DNA from: Erwinia_E haradaeae_E
GTDB lineage: Bacteria > Pseudomonadota > Gammaproteobacteria > Enterobacterales > Enterobacteriaceae
Reading direction: 5' to 3'
NCBI RefSeq assembly: GCF_900699015.1
Contig: NZ_LR217737.1
Location: forward strand, 744,001 to 808,000
Length of the DNA: 64,000 nucleotides
The notes below the pieces were generated by a model. It had not been told where the DNA came from, searched no databases, and was given only the letters and a program-made list of their open reading frames with translations. Made by a program: the position numbers and the translations under genes. Every line of letters begins with the position of its first letter. The first letter of the stretch is position 1. Positions 42,332-52,335 of this stretch are shown in pieces.

Positions 42332-43866
42332 GAACCAACCATATATTCAAAATGTGATTCTCAATACTCGATAATGATCAATATAAATCCCTGATAATCA
42401 TCTCAATAACATATGATAAGTCTCACCTAATAATAAAACCCATGATTTCTATAATAAAATATTTTAGATATACTAAATACTAATATATATTAAAATAATG
42501 ATGATTAACTGATCAAAACATTATAACATAAATAAAAATATTTCTATCAAGAAAGTAGTTTGTACTCTAAATTAATTACTCAGACTAATCTTTTAAATAA
42601 AAAGACAACTATCCCTGCCTAGGGCAGGGCCATCTATGTCACCACTTTTAATATAAATATTACAATTAATAATATATAAAATTATACCTCTTATTAAATT
42701 AATCAAATAAATTTAAATAACAATATAGATTCAGTTCTAATCAAGTTACAAAATAATTATCAATTATCATTCTAGTATAATTACTATCTTCTACTGAAGA
42801 TTCACGACATATAAGTTACCGCCATCTCAGGTAAATGCATATTTTGCATTCTATCAAATATCTTATATATCCATATTATTTCTATCACATAGAACAATAT
42901 AAAAATTTTTTAAAATAAAATTAAATCAAGACAATTACTCTCCATCCTGGACTTACTAGTATAACTTAACAAGCTATATCCATTGAATTTTTATAAATTT
43001 TTTATACTAAAATATAAAATAGAATGATAAAAAATAAGTTTCCTACATTTACAAGAATATTTAAAATTAAAATCTATATATTTTCTTATTAAAAAGAAAT
43101 TATCTAAATATACTAAGAAAAGTTAATAATAAAATTATAACTAAGATATAATGTATCTAGATATTTTCATATCAGAAATAAAACCTAAAACTTTTTATTA
43201 CTCTTTTATTAATTAGACAATACATAAACAGAAACCTATCTAATAAACATTATGATATATCACATATATAACTTTAAATTATAGATCAAATATCCTACAT
43301 ATCATTCTTAGATGATTTTTATTTTATAAAAACAAGTCACAACTACTCCCACAAGTATATGTAGAATTATTTATATTGTATTTTTACTAAAACAAAAATA
43401 TAAAATACAAATAATTAATATGATAAGATTGTATCAAATTAATTCTATCAATAATTATTCCAATCATGATTAATATAATCATAAAATATTTTGTTAATAC
43501 ATTTATAAAGATACTGTAGCTTACAGCTACATAATAAAGATTGATTTCTTCAATAAGGTTATAAACAATAATTCAATATATTCGTAATTCACAATTATTA
43601 ATTTTTTCTTATATCTAATAACTTATCTACAACCATATTAATAGTTTCACTTAATTATAATCTATTAATTTACTGACATTCATTTCATTTCAGTTAACAA
43701 CTTCACATATACAATACCTCTGACATTAATATCTAATATAAACATCTTCATCTCTCTATTTTTATTTCGTAAAATATACTTTATCTGGATATATAAAACT
43801 CTATCCATTTTTTATAATTTGTAAAACATCACATAACTAATTATATAGACTAAAATCTCATCTAAA
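42332..43866. other. Gap between yciA and pmbA with an unusual composition island
   Basis: Mostly featureless AT-rich DNA, except for 42599-42860, which holds a GC-rich terminator-like hairpin, two smaller hairpins (TTACC/GGTAA at 42816-42834 and AATGCA/TGCATT at 42834-42850) and a short protein-like minus-strand open stretch (42802-42909) ending HLPEMAVTYMS. In E. coli no single gene is expected here because pmbA and yciA are not neighbours. Confidence 0.6.
42599..42640 (-). terminator. Orphan GC-rich intrinsic terminator
   Basis: Read on the minus strand: outer GACA/TGTC pairs, an internal loop, a perfect CCCTGCC/GGCAGGG stem (42629-42613) with a 3-nt loop, then TTTTT (42603-42599). This is the classic Rho-independent layout, yet the nearest upstream gene on that strand (yciA) ends 1.2 kb away. 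It may end a small RNA or be the relic of a lost gene. Confidence 0.6.
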
Positions 43867-44295
43867 TTATGAAGTCGATGATAGAACCCATCCGCCCTTT
43901 CCTTCCGGTAAAGAACACGAATTACCATTTTTATCTACAGATACATAAATAAATATACCTTCAGTGGTGCAATAGTGCCGACCCAGTGGTTCTGAAGAAA
44001 CTTTCTTGATCCATACTTCTATTTTAATTCTAATTGAACTTCTTCCAGTTCTTATGCAGTAAGCGTGACATGATACAACATCACCTACTCTGACAGGCTT
44101 TAAGAATGTTATGCTTTCAACCTGTACCGTAACTACACGTCCTCCCGCTATCTCTTTAGCTAAAATAGCACCACCTATATCCATTTGTGACATTAACCAC
44201 CCGCCAAATATATCGCCATTAGCATTGGTATCTGCTGGCATAGCTAGGGTTCTTAAAACCATTTCACCAGGTGGTTTTCTAAGATCTATATTCAT
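43867..44295 (-). CDS. yciA: Acyl-CoA thioesterase YciA
   Basis: Hotdog-fold thioesterase that hydrolyses acyl-CoAs in the cytoplasm. Length is 142 residues (132 in E. coli). The N-terminal LRTLAMPADTNANGDIFGG, then WLMSQMDIGGAILAKEIA containing the conserved active-site aspartate, is nearly identical to E. coli. The C-terminus has about ten extra residues of no known role. AAGAG precedes the ATG by six bases. Third gene of yciC-yciB-yciA, beginning 42 bases after yciB, so probably cotranscribed. Confidence 0.95.
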   Translation of the reverse strand: MNIDLRKPPGEMVLRTLAMPADTNANGDIFGGWLMSQMDIGGAILAKEIAGGRVVTVQVESITFLKPVRVGDVVSCHAYCIRTGRSSIRIKIEVWIKKVSSEPLGRHYCTTEGIFIYVSVDKNGNSCSLPEGKGGWVLSSTS

Positions 44296-44337
44296 TATAT
44301 ACTCTTGTCAGTTAAAATATGATAATCTAAAATAATT

Positions 44338-44895
44338 TTACTTATTTCTTTTTAATATACTGTTATTCTTTCTATTTATCATACGATAAATATAAAATCC
44401 ATTCCATAATCCAAATAATAACATAAGGCTTCCTAATCCAAAAACCTTAAAAGTTACCCACATTGCTTGAGAAAAATAAAAAATGCTATACGTATTCGCA
44501 AGACTACAAAAAACGAAAAAGATTGCCCAGATAATATTTAAATGTCTCCAAGCAGATTTTGATAAATTAATTTCTCTACCTAGCATTCTCTCTACTAAAG
44601 TCTCTTTCATAAAAAAATGGCTATATAAAAAAACTATACTAAAAAGAGCATATAAAATAGTTGCTTTCCACTGGATATAGTCTGGATTGTGCATAATAAT
44701 AGTTAAAGCACCAAAAATAGAAATAAAAGCAAAAGTAATTAATGACAATGTTTCTACTTTAGAGTATAACCACCAACGAAGAACTAAAGAACAGCCGGAA
44801 GCAACAATCATTGCCATAGAAGCAAAAAAAATATCGTAGATATTATAAAAAATAAAAAAAAATAAAAGAGGACAAACATCCAATAATTTCTTCAT
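44338..44895 (-). CDS. yciB: Inner membrane protein YciB (intracellular septation protein A family)
   Basis: Polytopic inner-membrane protein (IspZ/YciB family) linked in E. coli to cell envelope synthesis and to the elongasome and divisome. Length is 185 residues (179 in E. coli). About five membrane segments are visible; conserved stretches are FFFIFYNIYDIF, IFGALTI, HNPDYIQWKATI and WVTFKVFG. I chose ATG 44895 (MKKLLDVCPLLFFF), which matches E. coli MKQFLDFLPLVVFF and has GGA seven bases upstream, over an in-frame TTG 12 bases earlier. Middle gene of the yciCBA cluster. Confidence 0.93.
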   Translation of the reverse strand: MKKLLDVCPLLFFFIFYNIYDIFFASMAMIVASGCSLVLRWWLYSKVETLSLITFAFISIFGALTIIMHNPDYIQWKATILYALFSIVFLYSHFFMKETLVERMLGREINLSKSAWRHLNIIWAIFFVFCSLANTYSIFYFSQAMWVTFKVFGLGSLMLLFGLWNGFYIYRMINRKNNSILKRNK

Positions 44896-44970
44896 AAAAA
44901 TTTCCAACGTAAGAGAAAATATAAAAATTTTTATAATAATTACTTTCTATACACATCATAAATGATAAAC

Positions 44971-45711
44971 TCAATTTAATAACATATAAAGACGAAACAG
45001 ATATACTATTAATATAGCAGAAATTAAATTACTAAAAGTATTTAGAATAATTGAAATTATATCTGGAGGAAGAGCTATTAACTTTGATGCTAATAACAAA
45101 ATTAAGATTTTGGATAACATCCAAAACATAACAGAAGGTGCTATGAACCGTATCTGACTCCATCCAATTTGACTACTGGTCTGTATAGAGGTAAAGAGCC
45201 CTACTTTATCAGTAGTGATGATAATTGGAGCTAACGCAAATAACACTGATAACAAGATCCCTGGAAACACTAATACCATAAAACCTAGTTGTATACTTAA
45301 TGTCATTATAGAGATTAATAAAAACAGACGAGCAAGACTCGGAATAGAAGCGCCTAATGCAATTAGTGCACTGACCTTTTTTCCAGAAGATGCAATGGAA
45401 ATCAAACTAAGCATACCACCTAATAACATAGTATTTCCGACTAAAGAAGAAAACGTTCCAACTGCAGAAACTTGAAAAAGTACATGTTGTTGCTGAGGAG
45501 ACATATTACGAATAATCTCTATTAAATTATTTGTAGAACTAATTAATTCTTTATTATTAATCACTTGAATCTGATCAAGAGATGGCATGAGACTCTTATT
45601 CAATAATATTGTTATACATGAAATCAGGAATGCCATTAAGATAATATTTACCCATTGATGCCGCAAAAAGTTGCTAGTATCACGATATAAAGAGCTGACT
45701 CTGATCAACAT
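44971..45711 (-). CDS. yciC: Inner membrane protein YciC (UPF0259)
   Basis: Predicted polytopic inner-membrane protein implicated in E. coli envelope homeostasis together with YciB. Length is 246 residues against 247. Similar stretches include YRDTSNFLRHQW, NMSPQQQHVLFQ, LIGN-type LVGNTMLLGGMLSLI and the C-terminal NLISAILIVYLFRLYMLL. Several membrane segments lie between residues 18 and 245. An excellent AAAGGAG lies five bases before ATG. First gene of yciC-yciB-yciA (75 bases to yciB). A perfect 26-bp palindrome lies 83 bases upstream. ompW, divergent from it in E. coli, is absent. Confidence 0.93.
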   Translation of the reverse strand: MLIRVSSLYRDTSNFLRHQWVNIILMAFLISCITILLNKSLMPSLDQIQVINNKELISSTNNLIEIIRNMSPQQQHVLFQVSAVGTFSSLVGNTMLLGGMLSLISIASSGKKVSALIALGASIPSLARLFLLISIMTLSIQLGFMVLVFPGILLSVLFALAPIIITTDKVGLFTSIQTSSQIGWSQIRFIAPSVMFWMLSKILILLLASKLIALPPDIISIILNTFSNLISAILIVYLFRLYMLLN

Positions 45712-47172
45712 GTTTTCTCCTTTAAAAAACCAATTAAAATATGATCATTATCATAGATCTATTGTTGAAATCTAATGCTTATTAGAAATCTTCTACTAAA
45801 ACTGATATCAGTTTTAGTATATAAATATAATTTTTATAATAATTACAGTCAATTAGCTTATAGTATTACTAACCTTACTATATCACGACAAAATAAATTT
45901 AATAATCTTACTCAAATCTTAATTAGTCTAAATCTGACAATACACTCAGCATACTATCTCTCCTAAACTTTAAAATAAACACAATAAAAAATATAAAAAT
46001 ATAAAACCAATATTTCTGAATACTATCTAGAAAAATTTACCTATTCTTTTTATATTATTTACATTTTAACGCGAGACATGATAATTATAAAATATCAAAA
46101 CTATAAAAAATTCGATGCATTTGATTTATAATACAAACGATAAAAATAAAATAATTTACTCATTAAGTTTTGCTATATTTAGTTATTAATCAATTTAATT
46201 ACTTTCAACCATTGATAAGATCAAATTGAGAGAATAATGGATTGATTAAAAGCTAGATCTATAATATATAACTATAAAAGTAACTAGAATTTCAATTTCT
46301 ATCTTAAAGATAGGTAGCATCTTTCTAGAATAACTCCTATATATTATACTACACTATAATTGTAATCATAAAATCAAGATTTTAACTTCAATTCTCAAAC
46401 ATATACTGAACTGTTTAAAACATTACAATAATTCTTAAAAGATATCATATTTTGTTCTCAAAATTATGATGATATCTTACTATAAACTAGTTTACCAAGT
46501 TATAGTTATTGCACATCATTAAAGTCTCACTATTTTTCTTAAAATATCAAAAAATAAATACTTCTACACATCACTAATTACTCCTATTAACTAACGTTCT
46601 AGAACATAATGTTGTTTCAATTATTTAATCAAACAAATCATTCTATAAAGAATAGAATATATTTCTTTTTAAATTTTAAAAATTATTGACTTAAGAATAT
46701 ATATTAATTCATAGCATAATTGATCATAATCAATACAATTTAGATTGGTTAACAAATTATATACATAACTACTACCACTTATAAACTACTTGCGTTCATT
46801 AATCATAGTTAATTAAAAATATAGACTAATGTCTGTACTATCATAATAATATGTAGTTATATAGACTAACATTATAATTCTTATCACTCACCAATTGAGT
46901 AAATGTCATATTATTATGAAATAATAATAAAGTATAAACTTCACTTACTTCTTAATCAGTCAATCAATCATAGAAATTAGATACTACTTAACTTCTTTAA
47001 TTTCAAAGAAACACTAATAGTATTAACATTCTCTGAATCAATAAAAATTTTTATTTTATTTTTTATTCAAGATAAAATCCTAAAGTAATTAAATTATATA
47101 GTATATTTAAAAAATAAATTTTATAATATTAAAAAGTTCTCATACATAAATATGTAGCACTGAGGTTCTAAT
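45712..47172. other. Gap between divergent yciC and der
   Basis: Contains the 26-bp palindrome at 45794-45819 near yciC. A 63-codon plus-strand open frame at 45775-45966 runs through that palindrome and has chance-like composition. Beyond 45,970 nothing is recognisable until the der ribosome binding site. Confidence 0.65.
45794..45819. repeat. 26-bp perfect palindrome upstream of yciC
   Basis: Each half reads TACTAAAACTGAT on its own strand, with no spacer. It lies 83 bases upstream of the yciC start. As DNA it could be a protein-binding operator; as RNA it would form a 10-11 bp hairpin. There is no T run beside it. Confidence 0.75.
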
Positions 47173-48609
47173 ATGATTCCTATAGTTACATTAATCGGAC
47201 GCCCTAATGTTGGAAAATCTACTTTTTTTAACCGTTTGACTCATACACGAGATGCATTAGTATCTGATTTTCCCGGATTAACTCGCGATCGACAATATGG
47301 ACGAGCTCAAATTGAAGGATACGAATTTATTTGTATTGATACTGGAGGTATAGATAATAAGAACAAAGACGACTTAGAAATCCTTATAAAAGAGCAGAGA
47401 CTTCTAGCTATTAACGAGTCTGATATAATCTTTTTTCTAGTTGACGCACGTGCTGGACTAATGCCTGATGATATCAATATCGCTCAAGAGTTAATACGTA
47501 ACAACAAACCTACTTTTGTTATTGCTAATAAGATTATGGGTCTTAACGCAGATGCTGTATTGGCAGAATTTTGGTCACTTAGATTAGGAAAAATTTATCC
47601 CATTGACGCAACTCATAATATCGGTATCACCAACCTGATCAAGATAACTCTACTACCATTAACGAACTCTTTAACCTTAACAAAAAAAAACCAATCCATC
47701 CAACAAGAACAAGAACCGAATAATCCTAAATATATAACTCAAATACCTTGGGTATATGGTACAAAAAACGAGATAACAAACAATAAAGATAATTTACATT
47801 TATCTTCTTCTACTATTACAGTAGCCATGATCGGTCGTCCTAATGTTGGAAAATCCACCCTTACGAACTGTCTTCTTAAAGAAGAGAGAGTAATAGTCTT
47901 TGATCTACCTGGAACTACACGTGATAGTATTTATATACCAATGAAACGTAACTCCCGCTCATATATCTTAATTGATACCGCTGGAGTACGTAGACGCAGA
48001 AACATAAAGGGAATGATAGAAAAATATTCAATAATTAAAACACTGAAAGCGATTGAAGAGACTAATGTAGCCATATTAGTTCTTGATGCAAACCAAGGTA
48101 TATCTGATCAAGATTTATCACTTCTAAGCTTAATTCTCTATAATGGACGTTCATTAATTTTGGTTGTTAACAAATGGGATTGCATATCACAGAAAAACCG
48201 TAAGGAAGTCAAGGACTCCATTCAATCTCGCCTAAAATTTCTTAACTTCGCCAGAATTCACTTCATATCTTCTATCAATCAAAACGGTATAAATAATTTG
48301 TTCCTTTCTATTAATGAAGCTTATGACTGTTCTATGCGCCGTATACAGGCATCTATGTTAACGAAAATTATAAATATGGCTACGGATAAACATCCACCAC
48401 CACGAATACGTAATCGACAAATTAAACTAAAATATGCTCATGCCGGAGGATACAACCCACCAATTATAGTAATCCACGGAAATATGATAAAAAACTTACC
48501 AGATTCTTATAAAAGATATCTGACAAACTATTGTCGTCAAGCGTTAAATATTATCGGTACCCCAGTACGAATTCAATTCAAAGAAGGAAAGAACCCTTAT
48601 GTATCATAA
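47173..48609 (+). CDS. der: Double-GTPase ribosome assembly factor Der (EngA)
   Basis: Essential GTPase for 50S subunit maturation with two tandem GTPase domains and a KH-like domain. Length is 478 residues (490 in E. coli). Domain 1 has G1 GRPNVGKST (9-17) and G3 DTGG, but its G4 reads NKIMG (119-123), so the NKxD aspartate is replaced by Met. Domain 2 has G1 GRPNVGKST (221-229), G3 DTAG and an intact G4 NKWD. The acidic interdomain linker is diverged. The KH-like domain ends at KYAHAGGYNPP and IQFKEGKNPYVS; the basic C-terminal extension of E. coli is absent. GAGG lies nine bases before ATG. bamB, its E. coli upstream neighbour, is missing. Confidence 0.96.
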   Translation: MIPIVTLIGRPNVGKSTFFNRLTHTRDALVSDFPGLTRDRQYGRAQIEGYEFICIDTGGIDNKNKDDLEILIKEQRLLAINESDIIFFLVDARAGLMPDDINIAQELIRNNKPTFVIANKIMGLNADAVLAEFWSLRLGKIYPIDATHNIGITNLIKITLLPLTNSLTLTKKNQSIQQEQEPNNPKYITQIPWVYGTKNEITNNKDNLHLSSSTITVAMIGRPNVGKSTLTNCLLKEERVIVFDLPGTTRDSIYIPMKRNSRSYILIDTAGVRRRRNIKGMIEKYSIIKTLKAIEETNVAILVLDANQGISDQDLSLLSLILYNGRSLILVVNKWDCISQKNRKEVKDSIQSRLKFLNFARIHFISSINQNGINNLFLSINEAYDCSMRRIQASMLTKIINMATDKHPPPRIRNRQIKLKYAHAGGYNPPIIVIHGNMIKNLPDSYKRYLTNYCRQALNIIGTPVRIQFKEGKNPYVS

Positions 48610-49725
48610 GATAACTTGTTACCATTAAAGAATAAAATAGAAAATTTAACAGTTAATGAACTATAATAAAATATTAATATTTCTACTAACAATTAATAAC
48701 TCACTAAAAAATACGTCAGTCATAGAAATATATTTCTATGATAAAAAAAATCTATAAACAAACTTATTACCTGGCATATCTAATATGAATTAAGTAATAT
48801 TTAAATGTAATAAACTACGAGATCAAATCAAATACAAAGATCACATATATATTTTTATCTAATTTGTAAAAAACAAAAATATAAATTAAACTATGATTTA
48901 ATCACCTCCCAAGACTATTTTGATTTGAATCTAAAAGACAGACTATAATACAATAGCTAGTTAAACCTAGAGAATTCAATAAATTCACAATTTTACTTCT
49001 ACATTAAGGTAGAATACCTCTTCAAATTATACAAATATCTTATAACTAATAAAAAATATATTTAGAAAATATTTCTAATAACTTTAAACATTGTTAATAC
49101 ACTATATTATATAAACTTAACATTATTAAATATATTAACTACAATAAAATTTAAGGAAAATATTTTTAATATCATGGTCTTACTGTAAGTAATAATAGAA
49201 AAACTGACTAAATGATAAAAATTATCACCCAGTCAATGTAACAAGTGAACATTTACAACCATCTATAATATAAAATATTTTATATAAATAAACAATCTAT
49301 CAAAATAGCTTACGTAAATTTTCTATTACCTCTATTGTCAATATAAGTAACTTAAAAGAATATAATCTTATGAATAATAATTATTTGTCTATAATACTAC
49401 TCACAAAAAATAAATCTTATTTTATACAGAAAAAGAGAGACTGTGAATCTCATTTATTTGATTACTATCAAAAAAATAATTACAACATATAGTAAAATAT
49501 AAATATGATCGAATTATGAACTAAATATTACGATTGAAAATCTCTTTTAATAAAAATATTATACTATCATTTATAAATTATATTCTTTTTATTAAAAGAG
49601 GCAATATGCTTACTATTATAAATATATAATATATATCTATAATTTTGGAAAATTAATGACAAAGAAATATTACTATTTCTAGTCAACATTTGACTACAAT
49701 ATATTGGTTAATACAGGATTTAATT
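48610..49725. other. Gene-free gap between der and ygfZ
   Basis: Besides the palindrome at 48720-48741, no structure or open frame of interest. The ygfZ ribosome binding site AGGA is at the right end. Confidence 0.65.
48720..48741 (+). terminator. 22-bp palindrome after der, possible terminator
   Basis: Arms TCATAGAAATA and TATTTCTATGA form a 9-bp stem with a 4-nt loop 110 bases after the der stop. It is followed by an A run rather than T, so it is a weak candidate. A palindrome this long is near what AT-rich DNA gives by chance. Confidence 0.3.
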
Positions 49726-50715
49726 ATGCCAAAGATAAATCTCCATACTAGGAGATTGTTAGCATCTAGAGATCTTCGTCTTGCACTTATATCATTAGAT
49801 GAGTGGAATATAGTCGATATTAATGGTCCTGATCATCTTAGCTATTTACAAAGTCAAGTGACAATCGATGTAACAACTCTACTTGACAACCAACATGTTA
49901 TCACTGCTCACTGTAATTCGAAAGGGAAAATTTGTACTACTATCCGCCTATTCCACCGTGGAAATGGGCTAGCCTATATCACACGACGCAACATGACTAA
50001 GACACAATTAAATATACTGAAAAATTATTCTGTTTTTTCCAAAACAAACATAATTACTGATAAGAACGCTGTCTTGCTCGGTATAGCTGGTGATCAATCT
50101 CGATATATATTAGAGACTATCTTTAAACATATACCTAATTCTATATCACCAGTTGTACAATCAGAAGAAAACATATTACTATGGTTTGGAGAACCAGCTG
50201 AACGATTTTTACTAATAACAACAAAAGAAAGAGCAGCTATTATACGTAACACATTAAAAATTAAAGCACAACTATATGATAGCGCCCAATGGCTAGCACT
50301 AGAGATAGAAGCAGGCCTACCAATTATCGATAGTTGCACTAGTTTCCAATTTCTCCCACAAGAAGCAAATTTACAAGAATTACATGCTATTAGTTTTAAT
50401 AAAGGATGTTATATAGGGCAAGAAATAATCGCACGAACTAAATTTCACAATGCTAATAAACGTTCATTATACTGGTTAACCGGAACAGCTGAAAGAATTC
50501 CAGAAGCTGGTGATTCATTAGAAACTAAAATTAGAAACCACTGGCGTCACATTGGAACAGTGCTTGCCGCGTGTCAGATCGGTAAATCAACTATATCGAT
50601 CCAAGCAATTTTAAGAAATAATCTCCCAGAAAATACAGCATTACGCTTGTTAAGCGATGATACAAGCAGATTACTGATTCAGTATCTACCATATAAACTA
50701 TACTCAAAAATATAA
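49726..50715 (+). CDS. ygfZ: tRNA-modifying / Fe-S repair protein YgfZ
   Basis: Folate-binding protein related to the glycine-cleavage T protein. It supports Fe-S cluster enzymes such as MiaB. Length is 329 residues (326 in E. coli). The family hallmark K-G-C-Y-x-G-Q-E is present (NKGCYIGQEIIARTKF), with AHCNSKGKI, LLWF, PAERFL and QWLALEIEAGLP also conserved. I chose ATG 49726 because AGGA lies seven bases upstream and the distance to the SLDEW segment equals that in E. coli; the frame could extend to a TTG at 49690 without similarity. Its presence fits the Fe-S enzyme IspH in this genome. Confidence 0.94.
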   Translation: MPKINLHTRRLLASRDLRLALISLDEWNIVDINGPDHLSYLQSQVTIDVTTLLDNQHVITAHCNSKGKICTTIRLFHRGNGLAYITRRNMTKTQLNILKNYSVFSKTNIITDKNAVLLGIAGDQSRYILETIFKHIPNSISPVVQSEENILLWFGEPAERFLLITTKERAAIIRNTLKIKAQLYDSAQWLALEIEAGLPIIDSCTSFQFLPQEANLQELHAISFNKGCYIGQEIIARTKFHNANKRSLYWLTGTAERIPEAGDSLETKIRNHWRHIGTVLAACQIGKSTISIQAILRNNLPENTALRLLSDDTSRLLIQYLPYKLYSKI

Positions 50716-51366
50716 TGTTACCACTATCATAAAAGTCAGTAATAATATTCAGTATAGAATATATTAGGTTTTGAATGCTAAACAGATCTATCTCCATAAT
50801 ACTTTTACAATCATCTATACCGATATTCCTGATTCTCATTCACTATCATATTATTAGTATTTTTACTATTCTGAATTACTAATTACAATATTGAATAAGT
50901 AGGTTAATACATCTATTTTTTAAATTAAAAAATAGATCAGTGATTATTATATATAATAACTAATCACTTAGTAACTCTGTGCTAGTATTATTAGAAATGA
51001 GAACTATTCTACTTAATATTAACTAATCTAAAAATTATTAGTTATGCTGTTCAATAAAACAATTTACAAGATAGATATCACTCTTAATTATTTTTTAAAA
51101 ATTATAAAAAACTATTATTTTTATACCCATTTCATACTTTCTAAACTGATTACAAATCCTATTATATCAGTTAAAATATGATATATAACTACTTATTACT
51201 AAAAATAAAATAAGTAAAAATTAACAAAATATATAACATTATCTTCTATCAGACTAGCATCCATATACTGGTTATTTCTTTAAAAAATCAATTGATAGTT
51301 ATTAAATATTTCCATCTCAATATAGAATAATAATCTAATCTAAAACTATAATGTAATCCAATATAT
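50716..51366. other. Gene-free gap between convergent ygfZ and cmoB
   Basis: Holds the long AT hairpin at 50911-50937 and nothing else recognisable. The 82-codon minus-strand open frame at its left edge overlaps the end of ygfZ and is a shadow. Confidence 0.6.
50911..50937. terminator. 27-base AT hairpin between ygfZ and cmoB
   Basis: Perfect 13-nt arms (ATCTATTTTTTAA and its complement) around one base. It lies between two converging genes, like the hairpins at 38912 and 57363, and includes T6 in the left arm. It is AT-only apart from two pairs, so folding would be weak. Confidence 0.4.
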
Positions 51367-52335
51367 TTAATATTTTTTAACTGCAGTCAAAATTGCTCGG
51401 CATGGAGCCGGATAACCCTCAATTGTTCTAGATGGGTTTTGTGGATCTAGAAATCTAGATAAATAATTATTACCCGACCAATTAGTATGACGTTGTTCAT
51501 GTACACTGACAACGGAAATATCAACAATACTTACATTCTGAAAACCACAACGCTCTACCCATTGTTTCAGTACTGCACTAGATGGAATAAAATAAACATT
51601 ACGCATTTGAGCATAGCGATTTTCTGGAATAAGAACTCTCTGACCATCACCCTCTACTACTAAAGTTTCTAAAACCAATTCACCACCATTAATAAGCTGA
51701 TTTTTAAGTTGAATTAAATGATCTAAAGGTGATCGACGGTGATAAAGAACACCCATAGAAAATACTGTATTAAATACCTTCATAGCAGGTAATTTTTCAA
51801 TAGAAATTGGTAGAACGTGAGCACGCTGATCCTCACCCAATAACTTACGTATCGCTTCAAACTGACATAAAAATAACGGCATCGGGTCAACACCCACTAC
51901 CAGATGTGCGCCTGCCCCCACCATTCGCCACATATAATAACCACTACTACAGCCTACATCAAGCACAATACGGCCAGATAAGGATGAAATATATGGAAGT
52001 AACCTATTCCATTTCCAGTCTGATCGCCATTCAGCATCAATGTTTATACCGTATAGCGTAAATGGACCTTTACGCCATGGCATTAACTGGCGTAGTAACT
52101 TCTCAATACTTAGTCGTTGACGAAAAGAAATCTTACTACTATCAGCTCTAACACCATGAACTAAATCTAAAAACTCTGGAACAATAAGAGGAATTGCTTT
52201 TACAATACTCTCCCAATTTTTAAGATTCTTATCTTTAGCCTGTTTTTTCCAATTAGATAAAATTATTGGTAAAGTCTCTAACCAATCAGAAAGATTATTC
52301 GTAGCTAGAAAATAATAAAATCCACCAAAATCCAT
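51367..52335 (-). CDS. cmoB: tRNA U34 carboxymethyltransferase
   Basis: Transfers a carboxymethyl group from carboxy-S-adenosylmethionine to 5-hydroxyuridine at tRNA position 34, giving cmo5U, which widens wobble decoding. Length is 322 residues (323 in E. coli). The Rossmann SAM-binding motif reads LDVGCSSGYYMW (GCGSG in E. coli, one Gly to Ser change). RKGPFTLYG, EWRSDWKW, VFSMGVLYHRRSP, RYAQMRNVYFIPS and EGYPAPCRA are conserved. Its ATG overlaps the cmoA stop by one base (TGATG), so translation is coupled. Confidence 0.97.
   Translation of the reverse strand: MDFGGFYYFLATNNLSDWLETLPIILSNWKKQAKDKNLKNWESIVKAIPLIVPEFLDLVHGVRADSSKISFRQRLSIEKLLRQLMPWRKGPFTLYGINIDAEWRSDWKWNRLLPYISSLSGRIVLDVGCSSGYYMWRMVGAGAHLVVGVDPMPLFLCQFEAIRKLLGEDQRAHVLPISIEKLPAMKVFNTVFSMGVLYHRRSPLDHLIQLKNQLINGGELVLETLVVEGDGQRVLIPENRYAQMRNVYFIPSSAVLKQWVERCGFQNVSIVDISVVSVHEQRHTNWSGNNYLSRFLDPQNPSRTIEGYPAPCRAILTAVKKY

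Noticed and set aside
45734..45752. Fur-box-like sequence in the yciC promoter
   Set aside because: About 13 of 19 positions match, and an AT-rich consensus reaches that easily in AT-rich DNA.
45775..45966. 63-codon plus-strand open frame upstream of yciC
   Set aside because: Runs through the 26-bp palindrome and has no homology or ribosome binding site.
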